DNA of 64,000 nt from assembly GCA_003820375.1 (NCBI GenBank), contig RPQH01000012.1:1-64000 (forward strand). The letters run 5' to 3'. Positions 8,083 through 16,965 of the stretch are shown here, piece by piece. The position numbers were made by a program, and so were the translations under genes. This DNA is from Ignavibacteriota bacterium. GTDB taxonomy: Bacteria > Bacteroidota > Ignavibacteria > Tepidaquicellales > OLB5. Within the stretch, counting starts at the first letter, position 1. Every line of letters starts with the position of its first letter. The notes below the pieces were generated by a model. That model worked only from the letters and a program-made list of their open reading frames with translations, did not search any database and was not told the DNA's origin.

Positions 8083-9270
8083 ATGCCAAACAGAATTCAT
8101 TCTAACATCAAAAAAGAATACGAGTCATCAATAAAAGATTTTGGAAAAATTTCCAGGCCAAAGACTAAAAATAAAAGCAAATTTTTGAAGGGGAATAAAA
8201 TAATTCCTTCAAAAATTAAGAAAAATACATCAATAGATGAATTGGTTGATAATTATTTCCAGGCATACAATGGTGCAAGGTTATCTGAGGCATGCAAAGT
8301 TTTCGTGAATAAAATGCTGGATAAAGATGTCACTATTGGCATGAGTTTAACCGGTGCTCTTACTCCCGCAGGTCTTGGTTCATCAATTATTCCTTTAATA
8401 GAAAGCGGCTTTATTGATTGGATAGTATCAACAGGTGCTAACATGTATCACGATACTCATTTTGCGCTTGGACATACTCTCCACAAAGGCAGTCCTTTTT
8501 CGGATGATATTAAATTAAGAAGTGAATGGGTAATCAGAATTTATGATGTATTGTTCGATGCTGATGTATTGTATCACACAGATGCATTTTACAGGAAGCT
8601 TATAATGCTGCCGGAGTTCCAGAAGAAAATGTCAACAAGTGAATTTTATTATAAGGTTGGTAAGTTTTTATTTAATATCGAAGAAAAGCTTGGCATAGAT
8701 TATCATTCGGTTTTATCAACTGCATATAAATACGGCGTACCAATTTACACATCATCACCGGGAGACAGCTCAATAGGAATGAATGTAGCCGCAGTTGAGC
8801 TTGACGGCAGCAAGATGGAGTTCGATGTTAACAAAGATGTAAATGAAACAGCCGCAATAGTATTAAATGCAAAGAAACGCGGTAATAACGGCAAAGCAGG
8901 AAAGAGCGGTGTATTGATATTCGGCGGCGGCTCACCCAAGAATTTTATGCTGCAAACAGAACCGCAAATCCAGGAGGTGCTGGGTATCCAGGAAAAAGGT
9001 CATGACTATTTCCTGCAATTTACCGATGCAAGACCTGATACAGGAGGATTATCCGGTGCTACACCATCTGAAGCTGTGAGCTGGGGTAAAGTTGACCCGG
9101 CAAAGCTGCCTGATACTATTGTGTGTTATGCCGACACTACGATTGTGATGCCTATTCTGACTGCATATGCATTGAATAAACATGAACCAAGAGAGCCAAA
9201 GCGTCTTGCCGAAAAGACAGATGAACTGCTTGATTTCCTTTTTAAAGAATATAAGAAAGCAAATAAATGA
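8083..9270 (+). CDS. deoxyhypusine synthase-family protein (possible homospermidine synthase)
   Basis: 395 aa cytoplasmic NAD-dependent aminobutyl-transfer enzyme family. In eukaryotes and archaea DHS modifies eIF5A. Bacterial members lack that partner, and a cyanobacterial homologue (Anabaena SpeY) has been linked to homospermidine formation. Visible signatures are [18 protein letters not shown] (substrate/NAD binding, near residue 90), [11 protein letters not shown], and the C-terminal [13 protein letters not shown] with Lys336 aligned to the catalytic lysine of human DHS (EAVSWGK), followed by DTTIVMP. All key blocks are present, so it is probably active. Start is ATG at 8083, preceded by AT-rich sequence. 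It stands alone; the next genes are secreted proteins. Family is sure, substrate is inferred. Confidence 0.87.
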   Translation: MPNRIHSNIKKEYESSIKDFGKISRPKTKNKSKFLKGNKIIPSKIKKNTSIDELVDNYFQAYNGARLSEACKVFVNKMLDKDVTIGMSLTGALTPAGLGSSIIPLIESGFIDWIVSTGANMYHDTHFALGHTLHKGSPFSDDIKLRSEWVIRIYDVLFDADVLYHTDAFYRKLIMLPEFQKKMSTSEFYYKVGKFLFNIEEKLGIDYHSVLSTAYKYGVPIYTSSPGDSSIGMNVAAVELDGSKMEFDVNKDVNETAAIVLNAKKRGNNGKAGKSGVLIFGGGSPKNFMLQTEPQIQEVLGIQEKGHDYFLQFTDARPDTGGLSGATPSEAVSWGKVDPAKLPDTIVCYADTTIVMPILTAYALNKHEPREPKRLAEKTDELLDFLFKEYKKANK

Positions 9271-9310
9271 GATTTTTAAGATTTTCGACAAAATTGCAGA
9301 AATTAAATCA

Positions 9311-10276
9311 ATGAATATAAGAAACTTATTGTACTACATTTTGATTTCATTATTGACACCTGCTTTGTATGCTCAGGATACTGAATATGAAAAAATTGTT
9401 TCGGATTTTGTTAAAGATATTGCAAAATTCAAGGGTTTACATATTAAAGCTGTGACCACTTATAGTGGTATTTTTAAAAATTCAGATACAACAAATATTG
9501 AAACAGCATTAATTAAAAGTCTTTTTACAGAATACGACAGGCAGGGAAGGATAGTAAGAATTGTTACATATGATACATCCGGAAGTTTAAGGTCAACCGA
9601 TAGTACAGAAATCAGAGTCAGTTATGATAATATGATATGTCCCGTATATATTCATGAAATAAAAAAAAACGGTGTTTATACAGATACATATATTAGTTAT
9701 GACAGCTTGAACAGGGTAATTAAAATCGATAAAGTTTCAGATAAGTCGTATAATAATTCATTGATTTGGTATGAATATGATGACGTAAAAAATTGTATAA
9801 TACAATTTTCAAAAATTTTTGAATCGGAAACAATATACAAAAGAGTATTTTGTTACGATGGAAATAAAAACATAATTTCGGAAGAATTTTGTGCTATTAC
9901 TCCTGATACAACAAGATATGGATTCACGGAAATATTCGAATATGATTATGATGATAATGGAATTATAAAACAAAAATTAAGAATAATAAAAGGTAAACAG
10001 CACGATATTGATACGGTTGCATATATTTATAATTCTGCAGGGAAAGAAATTGAAGAAACTTTGAGGCATTCTATTCCAACGGAAAAAAGTGTCATAGAAT
10101 ATAATGATAGAAATGAACCTGTAAAGAAAACATCTTACTGGGGCAAAGAAAAACTGAAGGTAATTGAAAACGAGTATGATAATGAAGGAAAAATTACACG
10201 GTCAAAAATTAAAATAGGAATAGAATTAAAGGAAATATATATTGAAAAATTTGAATATTATTTTTTTGAAGATTAA
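9311..10276 (+). CDS. secreted YD-repeat-like protein, copy 1
   Basis: 321 aa exported protein of unknown function. The frame is open further upstream, but ATG 9311 is chosen because it begins a clear signal peptide (MNIRNLLYYILISLLTPALYAQ) and avoids overlap with the preceding gene. The mature chain is rich in beta-strand-like segments with Tyr-Asp pairs followed by turn residues (TEYDRQGRIVRI, YEYDDVKN, FEYDYDDNG, NEYDNEGKI), as in RHS/YD repeats, but the repeats are short and degenerate and no toxin or core domain follows. No T9SS sorting domain or lipobox is seen, so it is probably periplasmic. The gene at 10306 has the same architecture, so the two look like tandem paralogues. Confidence 0.75.
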   Translation: MNIRNLLYYILISLLTPALYAQDTEYEKIVSDFVKDIAKFKGLHIKAVTTYSGIFKNSDTTNIETALIKSLFTEYDRQGRIVRIVTYDTSGSLRSTDSTEIRVSYDNMICPVYIHEIKKNGVYTDTYISYDSLNRVIKIDKVSDKSYNNSLIWYEYDDVKNCIIQFSKIFESETIYKRVFCYDGNKNIISEEFCAITPDTTRYGFTEIFEYDYDDNGIIKQKLRIIKGKQHDIDTVAYIYNSAGKEIEETLRHSIPTEKSVIEYNDRNEPVKKTSYWGKEKLKVIENEYDNEGKITRSKIKIGIELKEIYIEKFEYYFFED

Positions 10277-10305
10277 CAAATTTTTATAAACAAATTAACA
10301 ACATA

Positions 10306-11244
10306 TTGAAAAAATATATATTTGTAGTAATTTTAAACTCAATTTATGTTTTATCAGCATTTTCACAAGCTGAAATTCCTGTTGTTTACAAAGATTATGT
10401 TAATTTTAATGAAAATTCGAAAAGAATAAAAGAAGCTAAGATTCATGTGCGGACCGAAGTATCCCAGGTTGAAGGTAAACAGGATACTTTGAGGGTTTGC
10501 TGGTTTGATGCCGGAGGGAATTTAGCAAAGGAATACAGGTATTCAAAAGTTAACGGTAAGGATACTTTACCTGTTAAAAACAATTATTCTTATGTGTATG
10601 GAACAAACGGTATGCTAATACAGAAGATAGACTCGTCAGGGGCTGAGGTAGTAAAATTTAATATATATTATGATGACATCGGTACTATAACGCAGGAGAG
10701 GGAATACAATGCCAAAGGCAAAAAGGTTAGGGAAGTAAATTATGAATATGATGACCTGTCAAGGTTAGTCGAAGCAAACGAAGTGAATTATATTGATAAT
10801 TGTAAAACGACAGCGTTATATGAATACGACAGCTATAACAATGTTGCTAAACATACATTAAAAAAATCATGTCCGGGCTCAGAAAGTGTAACAAGTGCTT
10901 ATCAATACTTTTACAAATATGATAACAAATATAATATAATCGAGAAACAGTCAATTTTTCCTGATAAAACATTTAAAACCGAAACTTTCCAGTACGATAA
11001 TAACGGCAATATTGTTAAGAGCTATGAAAGTATCAGCAAAGATGAATATAATGAGTATGCATATTATTATGATAAACTGAATAACAGGATAAAAACAGAA
11101 AAAAAAGAAGTAACAGGACTTTTTTATAAAAGTTATACGGAAGAGACCACTTACGATGAAAAGGGTGCATTAATTGAAACCAGGATTACCGGACCTGATG
11201 AAAAAGTGGTTTTGACAAAGAAATTTGTTTATGAGTATTATTAA
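10306..11244 (+). CDS. secreted YD-repeat-like protein, copy 2
   Basis: 312 aa exported protein of unknown function. It starts with TTG at 10306, giving a signal peptide MKKYIFVVILNSIYVLSAFSQ; no better start exists nearby. The mature part contains repeated Tyr/Asp strand-turn units (YYDDIGTITQ, YEYDDLSRLVEA, YEYDSYNNVAK, YKYDNKYNII, FQYDNNGNIVKS, YYDKLNNRI, TYDEKGAL), more regular than in its neighbour and similar to YD/RHS repeats, but with no RHS core cage motif or C-terminal toxin. It lies 29 bases after copy 1, and the pair is probably one transcript. Immediately downstream begins a dispersed repeat pair. Confidence 0.75.
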   Translation: MKKYIFVVILNSIYVLSAFSQAEIPVVYKDYVNFNENSKRIKEAKIHVRTEVSQVEGKQDTLRVCWFDAGGNLAKEYRYSKVNGKDTLPVKNNYSYVYGTNGMLIQKIDSSGAEVVKFNIYYDDIGTITQEREYNAKGKKVREVNYEYDDLSRLVEANEVNYIDNCKTTALYEYDSYNNVAKHTLKKSCPGSESVTSAYQYFYKYDNKYNIIEKQSIFPDKTFKTETFQYDNNGNIVKSYESISKDEYNEYAYYYDKLNNRIKTEKKEVTGLFYKSYTEETTYDEKGALIETRITGPDEKVVLTKKFVYEYY

Positions 11245-11270
11245 AAAATGATAAGTTTGTTAAGTTTCCC

Positions 11271-11337
11271 GTACTGCCAGTGTCTCTCATTGAAGATTTG
11301 TAAATACAGAATTATTTTTAATCGAGGACACTGGCAG
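11271..11337 (-). repeat. 67-bp dispersed repeat, copy A
   Basis: Bounded by CTGCCAG-type inverted ends (GTACTGCCAGTGTCTCTC on the left, GAGGACACTGGCAG on the right). It is in reverse orientation to copies B and C and similar to them over its whole length, with the centre most diverged. With copy B it forms an inverted pair spanning 11271-11530. Confidence 0.85.
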
Positions 11338-11463
11338 AAAAAGATTTTCAATTAACCTAATTCTTCTAATCTCAAATTATTGAGCAAAGATTGTTTTATT
11401 CCAATTTACTTCTTCGATTAATAATAAAATAGAAGCACAGGTTTATTAAAGATCCATTTTATT

Positions 11464-11530
11464 CTGCCAGCGTCCTCGATTATTATTTAATCTGTAATTA
11501 TAGAACATCCAGGAGAGACACTGGCAGTAC
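11464..11530 (+). repeat. 67-bp dispersed repeat, copy B
   Basis: Begins CTGCCAGCGTCCTCGATTA and ends GAGAGACACTGGCAGTAC, with the conserved centre CTGTAATTATAGAACATCCA. It has the same length and layout as copy C at 33324-33390. Confidence 0.88.
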
Positions 11531-12059
11531 AAAAGCCGCAAATTAATCTCATACCCCTTGCCTGCCTTACATTTCAATCTTCTTTTATGGCTTCCTAATT
11601 ATATTGTACAAAAAATAATACTCATATTATCATTGAAGAAATCAAAAAACAGGACAATATTGTATTTTATTAGTGAATAATGTTCAATATTATTATTAAT
11701 ATCAATTTTCGAAAATGATGAAAATGGAATTGATTCTTGGTAAGTCTGATACAACGATAATTTGTATTAGTTAAGAAGACTATCTTATTATGAATTGTTA
11801 CATAGAGTAAGAAGAACTTAAGACTTGCCAAGTTTATAAATATGCAAGATCCGCAAGAGGAGAAAAGACTTACAAAGTTTTGAGATTTTCTAATAATTAC
11901 AATTTCTCTTTCTTAATGTAATTAAAGCTAAAGATATTGATATTTTGTATCTAAAAACTTTGCAAGTATCAGGTAACTCTCCTACACTGCTAATACCCCT
12001 GCTTGCCCTGAATCCTGTATTACAGGAGCGTAACAGTGCTGTAACAGGAGTGAAACAGG

Positions 12060-12085
12060 AGGGGTGAGGACTTGAACTGAAATTA
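12060..12085 (-). repeat. degenerate end of the 7706-type element
   Basis: GGGGTGAGGACTTGAACTGA plus AATTA at 12061-12085 closely resembles the outer end of the 7706-7884 arms, with a few substitutions (13-base tip 11 of 13). No matching opposite arm was found nearby, so this is a solo or decayed copy. Confidence 0.7.
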
Positions 12086-12165
12086 CTGTTTATTTCTTAC
12101 AGTAACAAATTGATTTATTATTTGCGTAAGGTGAATTAGAATATTATAAATAAAACATATATCAT

Positions 12166-12942
12166 ATGAGCACTATATTAAAAGAAATTAAATTCAACAC
12201 TCTTTTTATCACACTGAACCGCCCTGATGTGATGAATGCATTTAACACGGAAATGCTGATGGAGCTTCAACAGGCAATGGATGAAGCCGCAGATAATGAT
12301 GAAATAAGATGTGTGGTAATTACAGGCAATGGCAAGGGTTTCTGTGCAGGGCAGGATTTGAAGGATTTTGAAAAGGAAAACAAATCCTTTAAACAGGCAT
12401 TGGAAGCTAAATACAATCCGCTGATTAAGCAGATGATGGGACTGCCTAAACCTATCATATGCGGCTTAAACGGCGTTGCAGCGGGTGCAGGGCTGTCTCT
12501 GGCGCTTGCATGCGACTTCAGGATAGCTGTTGAGTCTGCAAGCTTAATTGAGGTGTTTATAAACATCGGATTAGTGCCTGATTCGGCTTCTACTTACAAT
12601 TTGCCCCGCATTGTGGGATTATCAAAAGCATTCCAGATGTGCTCATTTGCTGAGAAGGTAACTGCCGTGCAGGCAAAAGAGCTTGGTTTGGTAAACGTTG
12701 TAGTTTCAAACAGTGAAGTTTTAAATATTGCATTAGAAAAATATGCGAAAAAATTCGCTTCGGCTCCTACCAAGGCGATTGGAATGATAAAGACATTGTT
12801 AAATACTTCATTTGAAGGTACACTTGATACAGCTTTAAACAATGAAGCTGAAATGCAGGACATATTAGGCATTTCAGATGATTACAAAGAGGGCGTAAAT
12901 GCCTTTTTAGAAAAACGTAAACCTAAATTCACCGGTAAATAA
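12166..12942 (+). CDS. enoyl-CoA hydratase/isomerase family protein (PaaG-like)
   Basis: 258 aa crotonase-fold enzyme acting on an acyl-CoA, cytoplasmic. The oxyanion-hole segments AGQDL (61-65) and GVAAGAGLSL (103-112) are present. The two glutamates of true enoyl-CoA hydratases are absent: Ser111 sits at the first position and Phe131 at the second. Instead there is Asp139 in GLVPDSAS, the position used by PaaG and related isomerases, and the sequence around it (GLVPDS..NLPRIVG) is PaaG-like. An isomerase role is therefore more likely than hydration. It is a single gene; the next begins 19 bases later but is unrelated. No other phenylacetate genes are in view, so the pathway is not established. 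Confidence 0.85.
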   Translation: MSTILKEIKFNTLFITLNRPDVMNAFNTEMLMELQQAMDEAADNDEIRCVVITGNGKGFCAGQDLKDFEKENKSFKQALEAKYNPLIKQMMGLPKPIICGLNGVAAGAGLSLALACDFRIAVESASLIEVFINIGLVPDSASTYNLPRIVGLSKAFQMCSFAEKVTAVQAKELGLVNVVVSNSEVLNIALEKYAKKFASAPTKAIGMIKTLLNTSFEGTLDTALNNEAEMQDILGISDDYKEGVNAFLEKRKPKFTGK

Positions 12943-12961
12943 ATAATTTTATTCTAATATT

Positions 12962-14791
12962 GTGGCAAAGATAAAACCAAAGGTTCCTTTACAAAAGGTG
13001 CCGTCCGCTCAGTCAAAAAAAACCGTTAAAGTAAATGTAATACCGGAGGAAAATAAATATTACATTTACGCATTAATACTTGCCTTTACAACGCTTGTAT
13101 TTTTTGCAGCAAGCTATAAAATATCCGGAGATGATGATTTCTTCTGGCATCTTGCAACCGGAAGGTACATTGTTCAAAACCAGGTTGTACCAAATACCGA
13201 TATCTTCGGTTATGCAACCGCAGGTGTTGAGTGGATACCGTTTGAATGGGGTTGGGATGTTATTACATATGGTTTGTATAATATCGGTGGATATAATGCC
13301 ATACTTTTATTCCGCTCCATTATTTTTTCCCTGATATTTTTTATTTATTACCTGCTGCTGAAAAAGTTCAAGGTAAATTCTGTTATCAGCTACATATTAT
13401 TTTTTATTCTTCTTATTGCCATAATGGACCGGCTTTCTCCGCGTCCGCATATTCTTACTTATTTATTCTTTGTAATACTTTTGTATATAATAACTTCATT
13501 CAAGTATATCGACAGGGAGAAATATTTTAAGTGGCTTTATTTTCTGCCGTTGATATTTCTTATCTGGGGAAATGTTCATATGGGTGTTCTGGCAGGCGGG
13601 CTGCTGCTGTTTATTTATACTGTCTCAGAAGTATTAATATTTTTATACCCGCAGAGATTCTCATCTCCTGAAATAAAACCTTTAACAAGAGAACAGATTC
13701 AGAGATTATTATTAATTTCGGTTGCTTCCGCTTTGGTGCTGCTTATAAATCCGCATGGCCTGCAAACATATTTATATGCTTACGGCCATACTAAGATGAA
13801 GCTTCTGGAAACTATAAATGAATGGAGAAATCCATTTAGCGGCGGTATGGATTTTGGATTTATTGTTACGTTTTATAAAATTCTGTTGTTCTCAGGTATA
13901 ATTATTTTGATATATTCGATAAAGAAAAAAGATATTTTCTTTGCATTAACATATATCGGGTTTGCAATTTATTCAGTCAGGGCAATCAGGTTAACGGTTG
14001 ATTATGAAATAATAATAATATTTTTCCTTGCTGTATCGATAAATTATTACTTCCAAAAATGGGCAAACACCGGCAAAGGAAATAATATATTACAATTCTT
14101 TTTGTACAATAATGGTGTAAAAGCTGTTTTAATTGCTCTCTTTGTTTATATAACATTTAATATTCCAAATGAAGGAGTGTACCAATGGCTTAAATATTAC
14201 CGCATTCCGGGTTTTGGAGTAAACAGCGATTTTATTCCCGTTCAGCTTTTTGATTTCATGAAAGAAGCGAATATATCAGGTAAGCCGTTTAATCATTTTG
14301 GCACAGGAGGATATCTTGTTTGGAATTTTCCCAATGAAAAGAATTTTATTGACAGCAGAAATTTGAATGATGCTATATTCAATGAATATAATACTATAAT
14401 GGTAAAAGGCAGGGGATTTGAAAAGAAACTGGATGATTATGGGGTTGATTATGTAGTATTCCTTGACCCTGACCTGATAAGACGCCCTAAAGATTTGCAA
14501 ACCAATATTGTGTCATATGTCTCCCGTAATCCCGGCTGGAAGCTTGTATTCTGGGATGATAAATCATTCCTTTTTGTGAAAGATATTCCGAAATTTGCCG
14601 ATGTAATAAATAAATACGAATACAGAATTCTTAATCCGTATAATTTTATCTTTCATCAGCAGGAATTTGACAAAAAAATGAAGGAAGACCCCGAAAGAGC
14701 TAAACAGGAATTAGATAGAAAAATAAAAACCGAACCACGTGGATATATATTAAGCGGTATTCACCAGTTCTCTCAGAAATATTTCAAATAG
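12962..14791 (+). CDS. multi-pass membrane protein, GT-C glycosyltransferase-like
   Basis: 609 aa inner-membrane protein, GTG start (MAKIKPKVPL). A basic N-terminus precedes about ten or more hydrophobic helices between residues 35 and 410, then a soluble C-terminal domain of about 200 residues. The first extracytoplasmic loop contains SGDDDFFWHLATGRYI, an acidic D/E-rich motif followed by HLxxGR at the place where GT-C lipid-linked sugar transferases carry their catalytic aspartate. This suggests transfer of a sugar from a polyprenyl donor, but the family was not pinned down. The C-terminal part (FNHFGTGGYLVWNFPNEKNF) has the tone of hypothetical proteins found beside such transferases. It ends 3 bases before the convergent permease gene. 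Confidence 0.65.
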   Translation: MAKIKPKVPLQKVPSAQSKKTVKVNVIPEENKYYIYALILAFTTLVFFAASYKISGDDDFFWHLATGRYIVQNQVVPNTDIFGYATAGVEWIPFEWGWDVITYGLYNIGGYNAILLFRSIIFSLIFFIYYLLLKKFKVNSVISYILFFILLIAIMDRLSPRPHILTYLFFVILLYIITSFKYIDREKYFKWLYFLPLIFLIWGNVHMGVLAGGLLLFIYTVSEVLIFLYPQRFSSPEIKPLTREQIQRLLLISVASALVLLINPHGLQTYLYAYGHTKMKLLETINEWRNPFSGGMDFGFIVTFYKILLFSGIIILIYSIKKKDIFFALTYIGFAIYSVRAIRLTVDYEIIIIFFLAVSINYYFQKWANTGKGNNILQFFLYNNGVKAVLIALFVYITFNIPNEGVYQWLKYYRIPGFGVNSDFIPVQLFDFMKEANISGKPFNHFGTGGYLVWNFPNEKNFIDSRNLNDAIFNEYNTIMVKGRGFEKKLDDYGVDYVVFLDPDLIRRPKDLQTNIVSYVSRNPGWKLVFWDDKSFLFVKDIPKFADVINKYEYRILNPYNFIFHQQEFDKKMKEDPERAKQELDRKIKTEPRGYILSGIHQFSQKYFK

Positions 14792-14794
14792 GTT

Positions 14795-16021
14795 TTATTC
14801 CGGATGAATATGCTTGAAAGCTGCATCTCTTCTTTCAAGCCAGTCATTAAAGAACATCAGGATGATTGCCATAGCAGGTATAGCAATAAGCAAGCCAAGA
14901 AAACCAAGGAAGTACTGAAACATCAGTAATGATAATATAAGTATTACAGGGTGTAATCCTATCCTTTCTCCAATAAGTTTAGGGGAGATGTAGGCATTTT
15001 CCAAAATATTTACTGCGATATTCAGCAATATGGTTAAAATGAACTTGAACAAAATATTACCACCGCTCACCAATGCAATTATTGAGCTCAATATCATAGT
15101 TACAATAAACCCGAAATACGGAATCAGGTCCAGAATGGCTGCAATTATTCCGAGTAAAAAAGCGTACCTGACGCCAATGAAATAAAGTCCTGTTCCAATT
15201 GCTAAACCATTATAAAGTGAAGTTAATAAATTTCCTCTGATATAATTACCAAGAATGCTATCAATTTTATTGTAAACCTCAACAGCTTTCTTTCTGCTGC
15301 CGGCAGGGAACAGATGTTTTACATATTGTTTTAATCCGTGAAAATCTTTTGAAATGTAAAATGTTAAAAATGGAATCAGTATTATATTTGCTAATGAAGT
15401 TGCAATTATTGTTATACCGGTAAACAAGCCGGAAACGCCTCCAACAAGTGCATTAAAGAAATAATCCATGCTGCCCGGTATCTGGTTAGTTAACTTATAC
15501 TGTAAGTCTTCTGTAGGAATACCAAAATTGTTTAAAAAAGGAATCAAGCCTGTATTTATCCATATCTGAAAACCGGCATAAAGCTGCGGTATCGTTTCAA
15601 TAAATTCTGTAAACTGTTTTACAACAACAGGTACTGCAATTACAGATGCCACAAAAAAAATCAATACACTGCAAACAACAACAAGCAAGCTTGCCTCCCA
15701 TCTCTTCATTCTTTTCCGTGATATAAAGGTAACCAGGGGGTCTATAAGATATGCTAATATGAACGCAACGAGAAATGGGATTAATATATTAGATATGCTG
15801 TGTGTAAACCATAGGGCAGCTACAATAATTGAAATTGATAAAATTATTTTAACTATCCTGTTCCTTCTGAATGGAAAAAGTATAAATATTGTTACACCAA
15901 GAACAATGAAAGGGTTTTTGAACAGCTCCGTTACTGCAAACAGTATTCCGAAAAGAAGAATTGCAGCTATAGATATTATTATTTCATAAGGTCTTATTAC
16001 ATTTTTCGTTGTATTGGCCAT
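14795..16021 (-). CDS. AI-2E transporter/PerM-family permease
   Basis: 408 aa integral inner-membrane protein of the AI-2E (UPF0118/PerM) family; members are putative efflux permeases or sodium/proton antiporters, and the substrate is usually unknown. Two or three N-terminal helices lead to the family segment FLVAFILAYLIDPLV. A long amphipathic region with PQLYAGFQIW follows, then GNYIRGNLLTSLYNGLAIG, AILDLIPYFGF and a final hydrophobic block (ISPKLIGERIGLHPVILILSLL), all hallmarks of the family. The tail is charged and cytoplasmic (WLERRDAAFKHIHPE). It lies 12 bases downstream of dut and is probably in the same transcript. Complete. Confidence 0.9.
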   Translation of the reverse strand: MANTTKNVIRPYEIIISIAAILLFGILFAVTELFKNPFIVLGVTIFILFPFRRNRIVKIILSISIIVAALWFTHSISNILIPFLVAFILAYLIDPLVTFISRKRMKRWEASLLVVVCSVLIFFVASVIAVPVVVKQFTEFIETIPQLYAGFQIWINTGLIPFLNNFGIPTEDLQYKLTNQIPGSMDYFFNALVGGVSGLFTGITIIATSLANIILIPFLTFYISKDFHGLKQYVKHLFPAGSRKKAVEVYNKIDSILGNYIRGNLLTSLYNGLAIGTGLYFIGVRYAFLLGIIAAILDLIPYFGFIVTMILSSIIALVSGGNILFKFILTILLNIAVNILENAYISPKLIGERIGLHPVILILSLLMFQYFLGFLGLLIAIPAMAIILMFFNDWLERRDAAFKHIHPE

Positions 16022-16033
16022 TTAGTATTGTTT

Positions 16034-16480
16034 TCATTCGTTTATACCTGTATGACCAAACCCGCCGGAGGCTCTTTTAGTTTCGCTAAGTGATTGAGAT
16101 TCTGTAATTTTTACATGCTCAACTTTACTGATTACCATTTGTGCAATCCTATCGCCAAATTTTATAGTAAAGCTTTCTTTTCCGAAATTAGTAAGCAATA
16201 CTTTCAGCTCACCTCTGTAATCGGAATCAATTGTACCCGGAGAATTAATGATGCCGATGTTATGCTTGATTGCAAGGCCGCTTCTGGGTCTTACCTGGCC
16301 TTCATAACCGTGGGGTATTTCAAATATCAAATTAGTGGGTATAAGCTTTGTTTGCAGTGGTTCAAGAATAATATCTTCCAATGATGCTGATGCAATATCC
16401 AATCCTGCAGAATTCTCGGTTGCATAAAAGGGGAGGGGATGATTTAAGTTTGTATCTATCTTTTTTATTTTTAGTTCCAT
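16034..16480 (-). CDS. dut: dUTP diphosphatase
   Basis: 148 aa trimeric dUTPase that hydrolyses dUTP to dUMP and PPi, keeping uracil out of DNA and supplying dUMP for thymidylate synthesis. All five motifs are present in order: motif 1 [10 protein letters not shown], motif 2 RPRSGLA, motif 3 [14 protein letters not shown] with the catalytic Asp, motif 4 GDRIAQMV, motif 5 [10 protein letters not shown] at the flexible C-terminus. Start ATG at 16480. The gene is preceded by a terminator hairpin (16489-16517) that closes the upstream transcript, so dut likely has its own promoter inside that short gap or is read through. Confidence 0.96.
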   Translation of the reverse strand: MELKIKKIDTNLNHPLPFYATENSAGLDIASASLEDIILEPLQTKLIPTNLIFEIPHGYEGQVRPRSGLAIKHNIGIINSPGTIDSDYRGELKVLLTNFGKESFTIKFGDRIAQMVISKVEHVKITESQSLSETKRASGGFGHTGINE

Positions 16481-16488
16481 ATAAAAAC

Positions 16489-16517
16489 AAAGGTAGTTTA
16501 TTTAGTAAACTACCTTT
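16489..16517 (-). terminator. intrinsic terminator after the DUF4190-like gene
   Basis: Perfect 12-bp stem (AAAGGTAGTTTA with TAAACTACCTTT) with loop TTTAG. Read on the minus strand the stem is followed by a T-rich run (TTTGTTTTTA). It sits between the stop at 16548 and the dut start at 16480. Confidence 0.85.
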
Positions 16518-16547
16518 AGTAAAATGATTAAAAAATTTAATTGTTAA

Positions 16548-16913
16548 CTAGTTTAATGATTCCATCAATCCGCCAAATATAAGGAGAACTATAAAGACTA
16601 ATAAACCAAGCACAGCAAATACAACATGAATTATTCCAAGCCACATGCCGACTGTAGCCATTGTTTTTCCTGCCTGCGGAGAAAGACCTGCATTGATTTC
16701 ATTAATTTCTTTTTTGCCCATTATCCATGCAATGATACCTGTTATCAAAATTGGACAGATGGTCCATGACGCAATACCAAGCACTAACGCCCAGATAGCT
16801 CTCTGGCTTGCCTTATCACCCTGCATTCCTACAGGAGGCGGCGGAGGCGGCATAGAAGGCGGCGGAGGAGGAGGTGCACCAAAATCTTGTTGAAAGAGTA
16901 TATAGTTTCTCAT
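16548..16913 (-). CDS. small proline-rich DUF4190-like membrane protein
   Basis: 121 aa predicted inner-membrane protein of unknown function. A short N-terminus is followed by a Pro-rich stretch (two runs of PPPPPP separated by SM, residues about 14-27). Two hydrophobic helices follow (WALVLGIASWTICPILITGIIAWIMG and a C-terminal one ending in LIFGGL). Between them comes the segment KEINEINAGLSPQAGKTMATVGMWLG, which is characteristic of DUF4190: two helices separated by a short amphipathic linker. Such proteins are often single small membrane proteins with no known partner. It follows the receiver-domain genes at a 52-base gap and may share their transcript. Confidence 0.8.
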   Translation of the reverse strand: MRNYILFQQDFGAPPPPPPSMPPPPPPVGMQGDKASQRAIWALVLGIASWTICPILITGIIAWIMGKKEINEINAGLSPQAGKTMATVGMWLGIIHVVFAVLGLLVFIVLLIFGGLMESLN

Positions 16914-16965
16914 AGATATATTATATTAATTTATTAAAATAAAGTTTTAACCGGATTAGCAATAA

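Larger units (their letters stand above)
11245..12165. other. 921-bp repeat-rich intergenic region
   Basis: No credible gene. It contains two inverted copies of a 67-bp dispersed repeat (11271-11337 and 11464-11530), a 15-base match to the window's first 9-mer array at 11254-11268, an AT-rich middle (11540-11990), a run of short CTGT/ACAG palindromes near 12026-12060, and a degenerate end of the 7706 element at 12060-12085. The region separates the YD-like pair from the crotonase; a promoter for the latter must lie near 12085-12165 but no clear box is visible. Confidence 0.75.

Noticed and set aside
9182-9310. Longer N-terminus for the YD-like gene starting at ATG 9182
   Set aside because: It overlaps the preceding gene by 89 bases, adds a charged stretch before a clean signal peptide, and has no ribosome site; ATG 9311 is preferred.
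9311-11244. RHS toxin or contact-dependent inhibition system
   Set aside because: There is no RHS core, no variable C-terminal toxin and no immunity gene; the repeats are short and degenerate.
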